Shown here one piece after another: positions 37,739 through 46,151 of a DNA stretch of 64,000 bases (position 1 is the first letter of the stretch; the number at the start of each line of letters is the position of its first letter). The notes beneath the pieces are model-generated. The model was given only the letters and a program-made list of their open reading frames with translations. It was not told where the DNA came from and searched no databases. Location of the stretch: assembly GCA_018266615.1 (NCBI GenBank), contig JAFEAB010000102.1, positions 1-64,000 on the forward strand, given 5' to 3'. Origin of the DNA: Bacteroidota bacterium. Lineage in GTDB: Bacteria; Bacteroidota; Bacteroidia; Chitinophagales; Chitinophagaceae. A program made the position numbers and the translations under genes.

Positions 37739-38426
37739 TTTTTGTAATGGTGCGCAGGGTTTCATCCAGTTCTACAGGAAGCTCCCCTTCAATTTTAAAT
37801 TTCAGGTAGTGAATGCGGCTGCTTTTCGCAATATCCAATTTTTCGTAGTGCGTTTTGATATTTAGTTCCGGTACGAGGTTATCCATAGCATAAATATCTT
37901 CTGCCTGGGTAAGAAGAGGCAACCGGTATAAATCAATTACGGTTTTTGTAAACTGATATAATTGAGGCGAATCCGTTTTCAAATGAACAACACCCCCAGG
38001 TTTTAAAAATTGACGGTATGCCCGAAGAAACCGGGGATGCGTTAGCCTGTGTTTGGCCTTCGACCAGCGCAACTGCGGATCGGGAAAAGTTATCCAAATT
38101 TCATCAACCTCGCCGGGCAAAAAATATTTTGAAATCATTTCAATCTGGGTGCGCAGAAATGCTGCATTACCGAGCCCCTCATCAAGCGCTTTTTTAGCCC
38201 CTAAATAAATCCTGTTTCCTTTAACATCTACACCGAGGTAATTGTTTTGGGGGTACATAGCCGCTAATCCGGTAGTGTATTCGCCCCGGCCACAAGCTAA
38301 TTCTAAAATAATAGGCCCCTGATTTTTAAAAAAGGCATTCCAATTCCCGGGCATATTTTCCGGGTATTCGAGTACATTTTCAAAAGACTTAATCTGGCTA
38401 AATCGCAATAATTTTTTTTGCCCCAT
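37713..38426 (-). CDS. trmB: tRNA (guanine-N7-)-methyltransferase
   Basis: TrmB makes m7G46 in the tRNA variable loop using SAM. The SAM site LELACGRGEYTTGLA is near residue 45, the VDVKGNRIYLGAKKA region follows, and the family motif ITFPDPQLRWSKAKHRLTHPRFL is near 120. The start at 38426 (MGQKKLLRF) is preferred over 38435. It heads a small overlapping operon. The tRNA-like RNA gene lies directly upstream on the same strand but ends at its own terminator. Confidence 0.93.
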   Translation of the reverse strand: MGQKKLLRFSQIKSFENVLEYPENMPGNWNAFFKNQGPIILELACGRGEYTTGLAAMYPQNNYLGVDVKGNRIYLGAKKALDEGLGNAAFLRTQIEMISKYFLPGEVDEIWITFPDPQLRWSKAKHRLTHPRFLRAYRQFLKPGGVVHLKTDSPQLYQFTKTVIDLYRLPLLTQAEDIYAMDNLVPELNIKTHYEKLDIAKSSRIHYLKFKIEGELPVELDETLRTITKNEDTATIG

Positions 38427-38490
38427 GGGATGCAAAGATGCTGAAATATCCTGTTGCTATATCCGCAGCAAGAAGGAAGATAAAAGGAAT

Positions 38491-38519
38491 AAAAAAACCT
38501 TCCGGATTTCCGGAAGGTT
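38491..38519 (-). terminator. Terminator of the tRNA-like RNA
   Basis: A perfect 11-bp inverted repeat (38496-38506 with 38509-38519) is followed, on the minus strand, by seven T (38497-38491). It ends the RNA gene at 38524 and isolates it from trmB. Confidence 0.9.
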
Positions 38520-38523
38520 GATG

Positions 38524-38693
38524 CTGTAGGGGAAGGGTTCGAACCTTCACGGGGCAGTTAGCTATAGCACAAAGTTCAGTGGTCGACCCTGGTCGCCGGG
38601 TATTGCTACCCAACGGCTCTATGCTACGTTTATCCTGAATTCCCCACCCCCGAGACAAGGGGGCATGTCTGCCAAAAATTTCATCACCCCACA
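38524..38693 (-). ncRNA. tRNA-like RNA: class II tRNA body with about 98-nt extra arm
   Basis: On the minus strand the ends pair as a 7-bp acceptor, TGTGGGG (38693-38687) with CCCTACA (38531-38525), containing one G-T pair. TG at positions 8-9 follows, then a 3-bp D stem (ATG/CAT) with a D loop holding A14, A15, GG and A21. The anticodon arm is CCCCC/GGGGG with loop TTGTCTC (anticodon GTC by position). The T arm is GAAGG-TTCGAAC-CCTTC, joined directly to the acceptor. The D arm, the 13-22 mismatch and T44-G45 are like tRNA-Leu; the discriminator is G (38524). CCA is not encoded. Positions 38646-38549 form the extra arm, closed by GGGG/CCCC and holding a hairpin GGGTA-GCAA-TACCC. A -7 box lies upstream and a terminator downstream. 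Confidence 0.65.
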
Positions 38694-38722
38694 GTAAAAA
38701 GAACTAAATTTCTTTGTGAATA

Positions 38723-38730
38723 CAAACCTA
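38723..38730 (-). promoter_or_regulatory. -7 box of the tRNA-like RNA
   Basis: TAGGTTTG on the minus strand ends 29 nt before the acceptor 5' end, a usual distance for a short tRNA precursor leader. No good -33 box is seen at 19-21 bp. Confidence 0.45.
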
Positions 38731-38838
38731 AAGAATACGCACTATATTTAAAAATAATTCAACAAAAATTTTGAAAATATAGAAAATATTCAAATATTTG
38801 CTAAAATTATTTAAACTGATTTAAAAACAAGCTTTGAA

Positions 38839-39312
38839 ATGAGTGCCAAATTAAATCTCGACAAACTAGACCTGCAAATTATTGAGGCAATGATGGCCGA
38901 TGCCGAAATTTCTTATGCCGAATTGGGAAAGAAATTATTTGTGAGTGGGGGCACTATCCATGTTCGGATAAAAAAATTGCAGGAGTTTAATATAGTGAAA
39001 GGGACGCGGCTAAGCGTGGATCTTAAAATGTTAGGATATGATATTACGGCTTTTGTTGGGATCTATCTCGAGAAAAGCTCACTATACGATTCTGTTGCCA
39101 AAGAACTGATGGAAATTCCACAGATTGTAAGGTTAAATTACATCACCGGGAATTACAGCATGTTTATTGAGGTGGTATGCAAAGATATTGCCCAACTGCG
39201 ATATGTGTTGCATGATGAGTTGCAAAAGATAAAAGGGATCGATCGTACCGAAACTTTTATATCCCTGGAAGAAGGTTTTAGCCGGAATGTGCCGGTAGCG
39301 CCGGTGGGGTAA
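38839..39312 (+). CDS. Lrp/AsnC-family transcriptional regulator
   Basis: The 157-residue protein has an N-terminal winged helix-turn-helix (LDLQIIEAMMADAEISYAELGKKLFVSGGTIHVRIKKLQE) and a C-terminal RAM/AsnC ligand domain (FVGIYLEKSSLYDSVAKELMEIP, then GNYSMFIEVVCKD). Regulators of this class respond to amino acids or related metabolites. Its target is not evident; it is divergent from the tRNA-like RNA gene, with about 145 bp between. Confidence 0.92.
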   Translation: MSAKLNLDKLDLQIIEAMMADAEISYAELGKKLFVSGGTIHVRIKKLQEFNIVKGTRLSVDLKMLGYDITAFVGIYLEKSSLYDSVAKELMEIPQIVRLNYITGNYSMFIEVVCKDIAQLRYVLHDELQKIKGIDRTETFISLEEGFSRNVPVAPVG

Positions 39313-39335
39313 TTCAAAACCACGCTCATTTAAGA

Positions 39336-39464
39336 ACGGGTTCGGGCTTTGAGTTCGGGCGGATTTCAGAGCACAAAGTTTCAATTTATTACTAAAGTTC
39401 ATTAGAAGCACAAAGCTCCAAGTTTGCACGTCAGCCCGCCTGACGCAAAACCCGTGTTAGCGGT
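39336..39464 (-). repeat. attC-like imperfect palindrome after the two-CxxC gene
   Basis: Read on the minus strand, the gene at 39483-40142 is followed by ACCGCTAAC (39464-39456). Next comes ACGGGTT, whose complement AACCCGT closes the element at 39342-39336. Inside lies a bulged hairpin (39423-39449; TTTG, 2-nt bulge, CGTCAG, loop, CTGACG, CAAA). The matching boundary GTTAGCGGT lies before the gene at 40189-40181. This is the order of a gene cassette with a 3' recombination site, though the R boxes deviate from the integron consensus. Confidence 0.4.
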
Positions 39465-39482
39465 TCGTTGCTTTATTTCTAT

Positions 39483-40142
39483 TCATTCTATCCAATTTGT
39501 TTGCCTTAACCAAACACCACCTTTTTGGTTGATTTTTATTTCTAATTCCTGCAAAGTATCAACGAAATTTTCTGTCAAAATTTTGAATGTTGGACTTACT
39601 AGAAAAATATCATTGTTTTTCCAAGTAGCATGGTATACATTGATGGGCAACGGATTGTCAATATCCTTACCTGTTAGTTCAGGGTTTGCTCTGGATTTTG
39701 AAGCTTCTATAGTCATCATTTTATTATTGGCTTTACAACCTTCACATTCTGTGGGGTCAAGAATCATGTACCAATCATCCAAAGCAGCCTCAGCTTTCCC
39801 TATTACTTGAAAATGATAAAATGCTGGAAGTTCGTCTTGATAAGCACCTTTACCGATTCTTATTACACCACCTCTTTGCTTGGAAAATTTTACATTTACA
39901 GGTGTGGTTTTAAAACCTTTAATTTTTTTTTCTTCCAGTTTGTCTTTTAGACGTTGGGAAATAAATTGTTCACCACCACCGCTTATAAAATCTTCACCAT
40001 TCCATCTGTCGAAAATAAAGGTAATGTCGGAATATTGAATATCCCATCGTTCACAAACTTCGCAGGTTGTGATTTTTGTTTTTACAGTTTCAGGGCTCAT
40101 TTCTCCCATTACAGGTACTCCCAATAGAAAGTGTATGTTCAT
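39483..40142 (-). CDS. Uncharacterised two-CxxC protein on a cassette-like segment
   Basis: The 219-residue soluble protein has two CxxC pairs: CEVC near residue 27 and CEGC near 130 in DWYMILDPTECEGCKAN. This layout recalls the double-CxxCG proteins grouped with contact-system immunity proteins (SitI6/Imm11 type), but the resemblance is weak and I do not assign a function. There is no toxin gene next to it. It is AT-rich compared with its neighbours and bounded by a 9-bp perfect inverted repeat (39456-39464 and 40181-40189). Confidence 0.55.
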   Translation of the reverse strand: MNIHFLLGVPVMGEMSPETVKTKITTCEVCERWDIQYSDITFIFDRWNGEDFISGGGEQFISQRLKDKLEEKKIKGFKTTPVNVKFSKQRGGVIRIGKGAYQDELPAFYHFQVIGKAEAALDDWYMILDPTECEGCKANNKMMTIEASKSRANPELTGKDIDNPLPINVYHATWKNNDIFLVSPTFKILTENFVDTLQELEIKINQKGGVWLRQTNWIE

Positions 40143-40206
40143 ATTTTAAATGTTTGATTTTTTAGATTCGCTCCGCAATGACCGCTAACGGAAAAATTTC
40201 TGTAGG

Positions 40207-41280
40207 TTATTTTCCCGACCTCACATCCATTGCATCTCTTAACCCATTGCCCACCAGGTTAACCGATAAAACCAGTAACATTATTGCGATGCCAGGTAAT
40301 AATGCCAGCATAGGATGTTGGGTAATAATAAAATTATAATTCTCCTTAATCATCAATCCCCAACTGGGAACCGGCGGTTGTACCCCAATGCCCAAAAAAC
40401 TCAGCCCCGCTTCTATAATAATAGCGGCTGCAAAATTTGCTGTTGCAATAACTAATATGGGGCCCAGGATATTGGGAAGGATGTGGCGGAATATGATTCG
40501 CATATTACTAACTCCAAGCACTTTGGAAGCCTGAATAAATTCAAGTTCAGACATAGCTAAAACCTGACCCCGCACCAGACGTGCCACATTCACCCACATG
40601 GTAAGCCCCACGGCAATAAAAATTTGCCAAAACCCTTTTCCCAAAGCAAGGGTTAGCGCAAATACCAGCAATAGGGTGGGGATACTCCAGGTTACATTGA
40701 TAAGCCACATCACTACTGCATCTATCCTTCCCCGGTAGTATCCGGAAATTGCTCCCAAAAACACACCAATGAATAAGGAAATAAATACGGCAATAAGCCC
40801 TACGGAGAGGCTTACCCTGGCGCCAATCATCAGCCGGCTGAGCATATCCCTTCCAAAACCATCCGTCCCTAAAAGGTATTTCTTTTGAAGGATGGTAATA
40901 TTTCCATTCGCCTTGTATGGAATAGAGGCAGCAAAAGAGGTATCTGCATCTACATATTGTTGAAAATACAGACTGTCGTTTCGAACCGAGTAGCTATTGA
41001 TTGGGATTAGTCTTTTACTAAGGAGCTTGCCGGTAACCGGCCAGTACCATGGCTGTGGCCGGTTGTTGTTTTGAATGGCTAAGAACATTTGGGAATAACC
41101 GGGGGGCATGGCCTGGATTTCTACCGATTGCTGATCGGCATTCCGGGTTTTATCCGGGGTGATGGAATATCCTAAAATAGCTATCAGAATAAACAAAAAC
41201 AGTATAATGGCGCCAAACATAGCGGAGGGGTTACGCCTAAAGCGTTGCCATGTGGTTGCTCTTGTACTATTCGTTTTCAT
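40207..41280 (-). CDS. ABC transporter permease, peptide/nickel type (DppC/OppC)
   Basis: The 357-residue inner-membrane permease has an N-terminal anchor (FGAIILFLFILIAILGYSI), an extended periplasmic segment of about 80 residues and five further helices. The EAA loop is EFIQASKVLGVSNMRIIFRHILPN. The ending GNGLRDAMDVR is typical of DppC/OppC. Its ATG overlaps the glycosyltransferase stop as ATGA, so the two are translationally coupled. The partner permease, ATPases and binding protein are not in this window. Confidence 0.9.
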   Translation of the reverse strand: MKTNSTRATTWQRFRRNPSAMFGAIILFLFILIAILGYSITPDKTRNADQQSVEIQAMPPGYSQMFLAIQNNNRPQPWYWPVTGKLLSKRLIPINSYSVRNDSLYFQQYVDADTSFAASIPYKANGNITILQKKYLLGTDGFGRDMLSRLMIGARVSLSVGLIAVFISLFIGVFLGAISGYYRGRIDAVVMWLINVTWSIPTLLLVFALTLALGKGFWQIFIAVGLTMWVNVARLVRGQVLAMSELEFIQASKVLGVSNMRIIFRHILPNILGPILVIATANFAAAIIIEAGLSFLGIGVQPPVPSWGLMIKENYNFIITQHPMLALLPGIAIMLLVLSVNLVGNGLRDAMDVRSGK

Positions 41281-42449
41281 TTTTTAAATCTTCTTCCTTT
41301 CCAGTTATAACTGCCCCACAATGAAAGAAATGCCGTACTAACGGTATAGGCTATATGAAATGGTTGTAGAAATGGAAGCCAGTACCAAAATTTGGGCTGT
41401 TTAAAAAAGCGGGAAACCGGTAGAAAAAGTAAGGATTCTGCCAGGATTTTTATCAGGAGAAGTGCCAGCAGTTGATAAATTACCAGAAACCCGGAAAAGT
41501 TTGCCTTCGGATTAAAAATCCACACAACCACCGTAAGAATAATTTCCAGGTTAACCAGCAACACAAAAAACATTATAGGTAGGATCGATTTTTCTGAGTA
41601 CCCGGCCGATTTACCTGCCCATCTGATTCTTTGCTGAAAAAAGCTGCCAATATTTTGCGCCGGTTCGGTGTGTACTATAGCAGCCTGGTTCATCAGGTAG
41701 AGAGCAGAACCAGGATACCGGGTTACCATCTTTTGCATCAGAAAGATATCATCACCTGAGGGCCGGTCTTCGTTGCCCGAAAAGCCATTAATGGCTTTGA
41801 ATGCTTCTTTTTTATACGCCAGGTTGGCGCCATTACATAGGTGATGCATTCCATTGGCTATTCCTCCTCCTGTAATACCCTGGTACATCAAAAAATCAAT
41901 TTGCTGAAATGCTGAAAACATCCGTGTAAAAATTCCATTTCCTTTTACCGGATTTAAACAAACCGGCCCGGCAATTATTTTAGTATCCGGGTTATTAGTA
42001 AACGCCGTCGCAATGGATTTGAGCCAGTTTTTCTCCATCAAACAGTCGGCATCCGTGCTAAATATAATATCTCCTTTTGCTTTTCCGATCCCAATATTGA
42101 TTGCCTTTTTCTTAAAGGAAATTGTGGTATTATCTGTGTAATTTGACAGGGATAACACTAATGTTTTATCAAAACTCCCTGCAATTTCGACCGTTCTGTC
42201 TTCCGAATGATCGTCGATAACCAATATTTCAAAACAGTCCGGGGGGTATTCCTGGTTAACAATACTTTGCAAACAGCCTGGAAGGGATAATTCTTCATTT
42301 CTTGCCGGAATGATAATGGAGATTTTTGGAAAGGATTTCGGCGGCCCAAACTCATCTTTTGGTAATTTTTTCCAGCCATACCGGTACAACCCCAGTAACA
42401 GGAGGTAGCTAACTAACAGAACCCATCCGGAAATAAAAATGAAATGCAT
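41277..42449 (-). CDS. Membrane-bound family 2 glycosyltransferase
   Basis: The GT-A domain has ISIIIPARNEELSLPGCLQS, VIDDHSEDRT and the DxD-like STDADCLMEKNW. The acceptor-side motif is GDDIFLMQKMV followed by QQRIRWAGKS (QxxRW type). One N-terminal and about three C-terminal transmembrane helices fix it in the membrane. The open frame starts at a TTG at 42509; I prefer ATG 42449, which still includes the first helix. It is coupled to the ABC permease downstream. The sugar and acceptor are unknown. Confidence 0.87.
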   Translation of the reverse strand: MHFIFISGWVLLVSYLLLLGLYRYGWKKLPKDEFGPPKSFPKISIIIPARNEELSLPGCLQSIVNQEYPPDCFEILVIDDHSEDRTVEIAGSFDKTLVLSLSNYTDNTTISFKKKAINIGIGKAKGDIIFSTDADCLMEKNWLKSIATAFTNNPDTKIIAGPVCLNPVKGNGIFTRMFSAFQQIDFLMYQGITGGGIANGMHHLCNGANLAYKKEAFKAINGFSGNEDRPSGDDIFLMQKMVTRYPGSALYLMNQAAIVHTEPAQNIGSFFQQRIRWAGKSAGYSEKSILPIMFFVLLVNLEIILTVVVWIFNPKANFSGFLVIYQLLALLLIKILAESLLFLPVSRFFKQPKFWYWLPFLQPFHIAYTVSTAFLSLWGSYNWKGRRFKK

Positions 42450-42550
42450 GGATATAGCTGTAAGATAAGTACCGATTGTGAAAGCGCCTACCAGCAAATA
42501 TTCTTTCAAAATAATTTTGTTTACTCAAAAGAATCTCTACCTTTATATAG

Positions 42551-42562
42551 TTGTTTAAACAA
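42551..42562 (+). promoter_or_regulatory. Palindromic operator candidate before the marR-type gene
   Basis: TTGTTTAAACAA is a perfect 12-bp palindrome ending 4 nt before the regulator ATG. A TAATTTTG -7 box lies at 42512-42519. Autoregulation through this site is inference. Confidence 0.45.
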
Positions 42563-42566
42563 CTGT

Positions 42567-43007
42567 ATGCAAAACAACCAATTTAAGAAAAGCGAATTAT
42601 ATAGTTTCATCACCGGGAAGGCTACTACCGCCATTGCCCGCAGGCTGCAAAAGAATTTTAAGCAGCAAGGAGTGGAAATTACGATCGAGCAATGGAGCGT
42701 GTTGTACCATTTGTGGAAAGAAGACGGGTTAAGCCAGCAGGCACTTTGCGATGCGACGTTCAGAGACAAGCCCAGTATTACCCGGCTGGTAGATAATTTG
42801 GAAAAATTGAAACTGGTAAAGCGGGTGCCGTCAAAAGACGACCGCCGCATCAACCTGATTTGCCTTACACCCGAAGCGCTGCAACTGCAGGAAACAACCA
42901 TGGGTATTGCCAATCAAACCCTGGTGGAAGCCCTGGAAGGGGTAACAAATGGCCAGGTGGAAATTGCAAAGGAAGTATTGCAAATTGTTTACGAAAATCT
43001 TAAATAA
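42567..43007 (+). CDS. MarR-family transcriptional regulator
   Basis: About 146 residues from ATG 42567 (MQNNQFKKSELYSF). The winged helix-turn-helix spans GVEITIEQWSVLYHLWKEDGLSQQALCDATFRDKPSITRLVDNLEK, with the wing KRVPSKDDRRINLICLT. The frame can be read back to 42444, but that segment crosses the promoter and palindrome. It lies 27 nt before the acyl-CoA dehydrogenase gene and may control it, a common arrangement for fatty-acid genes. Confidence 0.9.
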   Translation: MQNNQFKKSELYSFITGKATTAIARRLQKNFKQQGVEITIEQWSVLYHLWKEDGLSQQALCDATFRDKPSITRLVDNLEKLKLVKRVPSKDDRRINLICLTPEALQLQETTMGIANQTLVEALEGVTNGQVEIAKEVLQIVYENLK

Positions 43008-43034
43008 TACATTTTACCATTCAATACATTAATA

Positions 43035-44813
43035 ATGAGCAATACGAACACAACCACAGAGAAGCCTCTTGCAGGTGGCGAATGGCTGATAAAGGAGTCG
43101 GATCAGATTTTTATTCCCGAAGATTTCAATGAAGAGCAGGTAATGGTGAGGGATATGTGCCTGCAGTTCCTGGCAGCCGATGTAATTCCCATCATTGAAC
43201 GGATTGACAAAGCCGAACCGGGGCTGATGCCATCCCTGATGGTAAAGGCCGGAGAACAAGGCTTGTTAGGCGCCTCTATACCCGAAGCCTTTGGCGGACT
43301 GGGAAAAGATTTTATCACTTCCACCCTGGTGAATGAAGGATTAGGCGGCGGATTTTCTTTTAGCGTAGCCATTGCGGCTCATACCGGCATTGGCACCCTC
43401 CCCATACTTTATTTTGGTACCGAAGAACAGAAAAAGAAATATATACCCAAACTTGCCACCGGCGAATGGAAAGGTGCTTATGGACTAACGGAGCCGAATA
43501 GTGGCAGTGATGCATTGGGCGCAAAGACGTCTGCTATTCTATCTCCTGATGGGAAATATTACCAACTCAACGGACAAAAGTGCTGGATCACTAACGGCGG
43601 CTTTGCCGATGTATATACGGTTTTTGCCAAAGTGGATGGCGATAAATTTACTGCGTTTATTATTGAACGTGGTATGGAAGGATTTACCCAGGGGCCGGAA
43701 GAACATAAAATGGGGATCAAGGGTTCCTCAACCGTTCAATTGTATTTCCAGGATTGCAAGGTGCCGGTGGAGAATGTATTGGGCGAAATCGGCCGCGGCC
43801 ACGTTATTGCATTTAATATTCTCAACATTGGCAGGTTGAAACTTTGTGCTGCCGCATTAGGGGCTGCAAAATATGCGATGGATATATCTATTAATTACGC
43901 CATCACCAGGGAACAATTCAAAACTTCGATTTCCAACTTTGGGGCCATCAAACACAAACTGGCCGATATGGCCATCCGCACCTGGGTGGCCGAATCGGGA
44001 CTGTATCGAACTGCAAAGTGGATTGAAGACAAGGAGGCAGAATTACTCGCAAAAGGAAAGCCCTTTAATGAATCTTTATTAGGCGCTGCCGAAGAGTATG
44101 CCATTGAATGTGCCATGCTGAAAGTGGAAGGAAGTGAAGTGCTGGATTTTGTGGTAGATGAAGGGGTACAAATACACGGCGGCAACGGATTTAGTGATGA
44201 GTACCCCATCAGTCGTGCTTATCGCGACAGCCGTATCAACCGCATTTATGAAGGAACCAATGAAATTAACAGGCTGCTTACCGTTGATATGGTATTAAAA
44301 AGAGCGATGAAAGGCCAGCTCGACCTGATGGGCCCGGCCATGGCTGTTGCCAAAGAACTTACCAGCATACCCGAGTTTGGTAGCGATGATGATTCTGCTT
44401 TTGCAACGGAGAAAAAGGCAGTGCAAAATCTTAAAAAAGCCATCCTGATGGTAGCGGGAGCTGCTGTACAGAAGTTTATGATGAAATTATCCGACGAGCA
44501 GGAAATTCTGATGCATATCGCGGATATGGCTATACTTACTTTCCACGCAGAAAGTGCCCTGCTGCGGGTTATTAAAATGAATAATGGCGACGACAGTATC
44601 CAGGCTAACATGATGCGTGTTTACCTGACAGATGCCGTGGATGCCGTAAATAAAGCGGGGAAGGACGCGATTAATTCTTTTGCAACGGGGGATGAACAGC
44701 GCATGATGCTGCTGGGTTTAAAGCGGTTCACTAAAATGCAACCATTTAATTTAAAACAGGCCAGAAGAAAAATTGCCGATGCGTTGATTGGTTCTGGAAA
44801 ATATAACTACTAA
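43035..44813 (+). CDS. Acyl-CoA dehydrogenase family protein
   Basis: A flavoenzyme for alpha,beta-desaturation of acyl-CoA in fatty-acid oxidation. The 592-residue length indicates the long form with a C-terminal helical extension, as in very-long-chain-type enzymes. It shows GAYGLTEPNSGSDA, WITNGGFADVYTVFAKV and the end of the catalytic domain RIYEGTNEINRLL, where the family catalytic Glu lies. The QIHGGNGFSDEYP segment is also typical. No other beta-oxidation genes are adjacent. A hairpin terminator follows. Confidence 0.93.
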   Translation: MSNTNTTTEKPLAGGEWLIKESDQIFIPEDFNEEQVMVRDMCLQFLAADVIPIIERIDKAEPGLMPSLMVKAGEQGLLGASIPEAFGGLGKDFITSTLVNEGLGGGFSFSVAIAAHTGIGTLPILYFGTEEQKKKYIPKLATGEWKGAYGLTEPNSGSDALGAKTSAILSPDGKYYQLNGQKCWITNGGFADVYTVFAKVDGDKFTAFIIERGMEGFTQGPEEHKMGIKGSSTVQLYFQDCKVPVENVLGEIGRGHVIAFNILNIGRLKLCAAALGAAKYAMDISINYAITREQFKTSISNFGAIKHKLADMAIRTWVAESGLYRTAKWIEDKEAELLAKGKPFNESLLGAAEEYAIECAMLKVEGSEVLDFVVDEGVQIHGGNGFSDEYPISRAYRDSRINRIYEGTNEINRLLTVDMVLKRAMKGQLDLMGPAMAVAKELTSIPEFGSDDDSAFATEKKAVQNLKKAILMVAGAAVQKFMMKLSDEQEILMHIADMAILTFHAESALLRVIKMNNGDDSIQANMMRVYLTDAVDAVNKAGKDAINSFATGDEQRMMLLGLKRFTKMQPFNLKQARRKIADALIGSGKYNY

Positions 44814-44838
44814 GATTTTGTTTTGTTTTTATTGGGTA

Positions 44839-44867
44839 ATAAAAATGCTGCAGTAATGTGGCATTTT
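44839..44867 (+). terminator. Terminator after the acyl-CoA dehydrogenase gene
   Basis: AAAAATGC (44839-44846) pairs with GCATTTTT (44859-44866) around a 12-nt loop and ends in a T-run. From here to 45128 there is no well-supported gene. Confidence 0.6.
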
Positions 44868-45064
44868 TTATTAGGGAAAGATTGAGGAAACAGTATATTT
44901 TTTAGCCATGAATGCACGAATGAATTCCTCCTCTTCTCTTGTCAATACCCCATAACCATCCGGAACATGAATATCAGGATCCATCAATCTCCCCTTGGTT
45001 TTTTTAATAAGGAAAAACGTTACTGCCGTAAACAACCAATCCGGAATATGCAAACATTAGGGAG

Positions 45065-45121
45065 AAAGGGGATATAATATTATCCCTTTGATATAGTTTA
45101 CTATTTTTATGATTTATATCA
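45065..45121 (+). promoter_or_regulatory. Two inverted repeats upstream of the AraC-type gene
   Basis: AAAGGGGATA (45065-45074) faces TATCCCTTT (45081-45089), and TGATATA (45089-45095) faces TATATCA (45115-45121). The second ends 7 nt before the ATG at 45129. They may be operator sites; no clear TAnnTTTG box is present. Confidence 0.35.
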
Positions 45122-45128
45122 GACGAAT

Positions 45129-46151
45129 ATGCCATCATTTTGGGTAAGTATGCCCATTTTACGCAATATTATTTTAACTGCTGCGCGTACAACTGATGAT
45201 TTAAAAAGAATTTGCGCTCAGGGGAATATTTCTATTTCCGACCTGGAAGAATCCAGTTTGAAATTGTCTTTGGAGCAGAACTGTGCGCTTATGGACGCAT
45301 CTCTTCAAATTTCGGGGGATCCTTACCTGGGGCTACATACAGGAGAACGTACAACAGTAAATGTATTAGGGATTGCCGGTCATTTGATGGAAAGCAGCAA
45401 AGATCTTCTAACCGCCTTACAATACCTGCAGGAATATACTTCATCATTCACTGGCTTGTATCTTTTTAATATAGAACTTAATAAAGAAGAAGCGATTTAC
45501 TTGTGTGAACCAATTGAACTCTGGAATGATATTTCACCCGAAACTGCACGCCAAAGTGTTGATATCGCATTTTCAGGGACCCTTCATATCCTTAGGCTGT
45601 TAACGGGAACTAAGGTGCAACCTTTACAGGTCTGGTACCGGTATCAGCGAATATTTGACACAGCTGAACATGAACGAATTTTAAATTGCAAACCTCAATT
45701 CAACCAGACTTCCAACGCCCTCATCTTCTCATTAAACGATCTTCAACGCAGCATAATCGGGTATAACCGGGAATTAAACGAGATTTTTCTTAAAATGCTT
45801 CAGAAAAAGGTACGGGAAGAAAATCTATCCTTTATTCAACAGGTAAGAACAATTATTTTAGAATTAAGTAGGGAATCCTTTCCTGCGATAGATGAAGTAG
45901 CTGCCCGATTGCACCTTACTACCCGTACCCTTCAGCGTAAACTTAAGGATGAAAATATTAGCTTTCGTACAGAAACAGAATTAATAAAAAAGGAACTGGC
46001 CTGTAATCTGCTTTTGGCAAAAGGCTTTACTATTTCTCAAATTGCAGAACGTCTTGGATATGCTGATAAAGCAGCTTTCCAGAGATCTTTTAAACAATGG
46101 ACTGGAATTACGCCGAGTTCTTATCGTTTCCAGGAAGGGAACAAAGAATAG
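45129..46151 (+). CDS. AraC-family transcriptional regulator
   Basis: The 340-residue protein has an N-terminal ligand-sensing domain of the arabinose-binding-like type seen in OruR/QbsM-like regulators (GERTTVNVLGIAGHLMESSKDLLTALQYLQEY). Two C-terminal helix-turn-helix units follow (FPAIDEVAARLHLTTRTLQRKLK and ISQIAERLGYADKAAFQRSFKQWTGITPSSYR). It starts at ATG 45129; an internal ATG at 45150 is possible. Its stop codon touches the stop of the convergent cytochrome gene with no base between. Confidence 0.92.
   Translation: MPSFWVSMPILRNIILTAARTTDDLKRICAQGNISISDLEESSLKLSLEQNCALMDASLQISGDPYLGLHTGERTTVNVLGIAGHLMESSKDLLTALQYLQEYTSSFTGLYLFNIELNKEEAIYLCEPIELWNDISPETARQSVDIAFSGTLHILRLLTGTKVQPLQVWYRYQRIFDTAEHERILNCKPQFNQTSNALIFSLNDLQRSIIGYNRELNEIFLKMLQKKVREENLSFIQQVRTIILELSRESFPAIDEVAARLHLTTRTLQRKLKDENISFRTETELIKKELACNLLLAKGFTISQIAERLGYADKAAFQRSFKQWTGITPSSYRFQEGNKE

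Noticed and set aside
38398-38658. 86-residue minus-strand frame across the tRNA-like RNA
   Set aside because: It reads straight through the RNA stems and the terminator hairpin, so it is a shadow of structured RNA.
38524-38693. Calling the RNA a tmRNA
   Set aside because: A D stem and anticodon arm are present, the G3-U70 alanine signal is absent, the length is about 170 nt and no tag-coding frame ending in an ALAA-like sequence is visible.
44871-45053. 60-residue minus-strand frame
   Set aside because: It has only a TTG start, and its C-terminal part is encoded by the dispersed CACGAATG-type repeat; no family resemblance.
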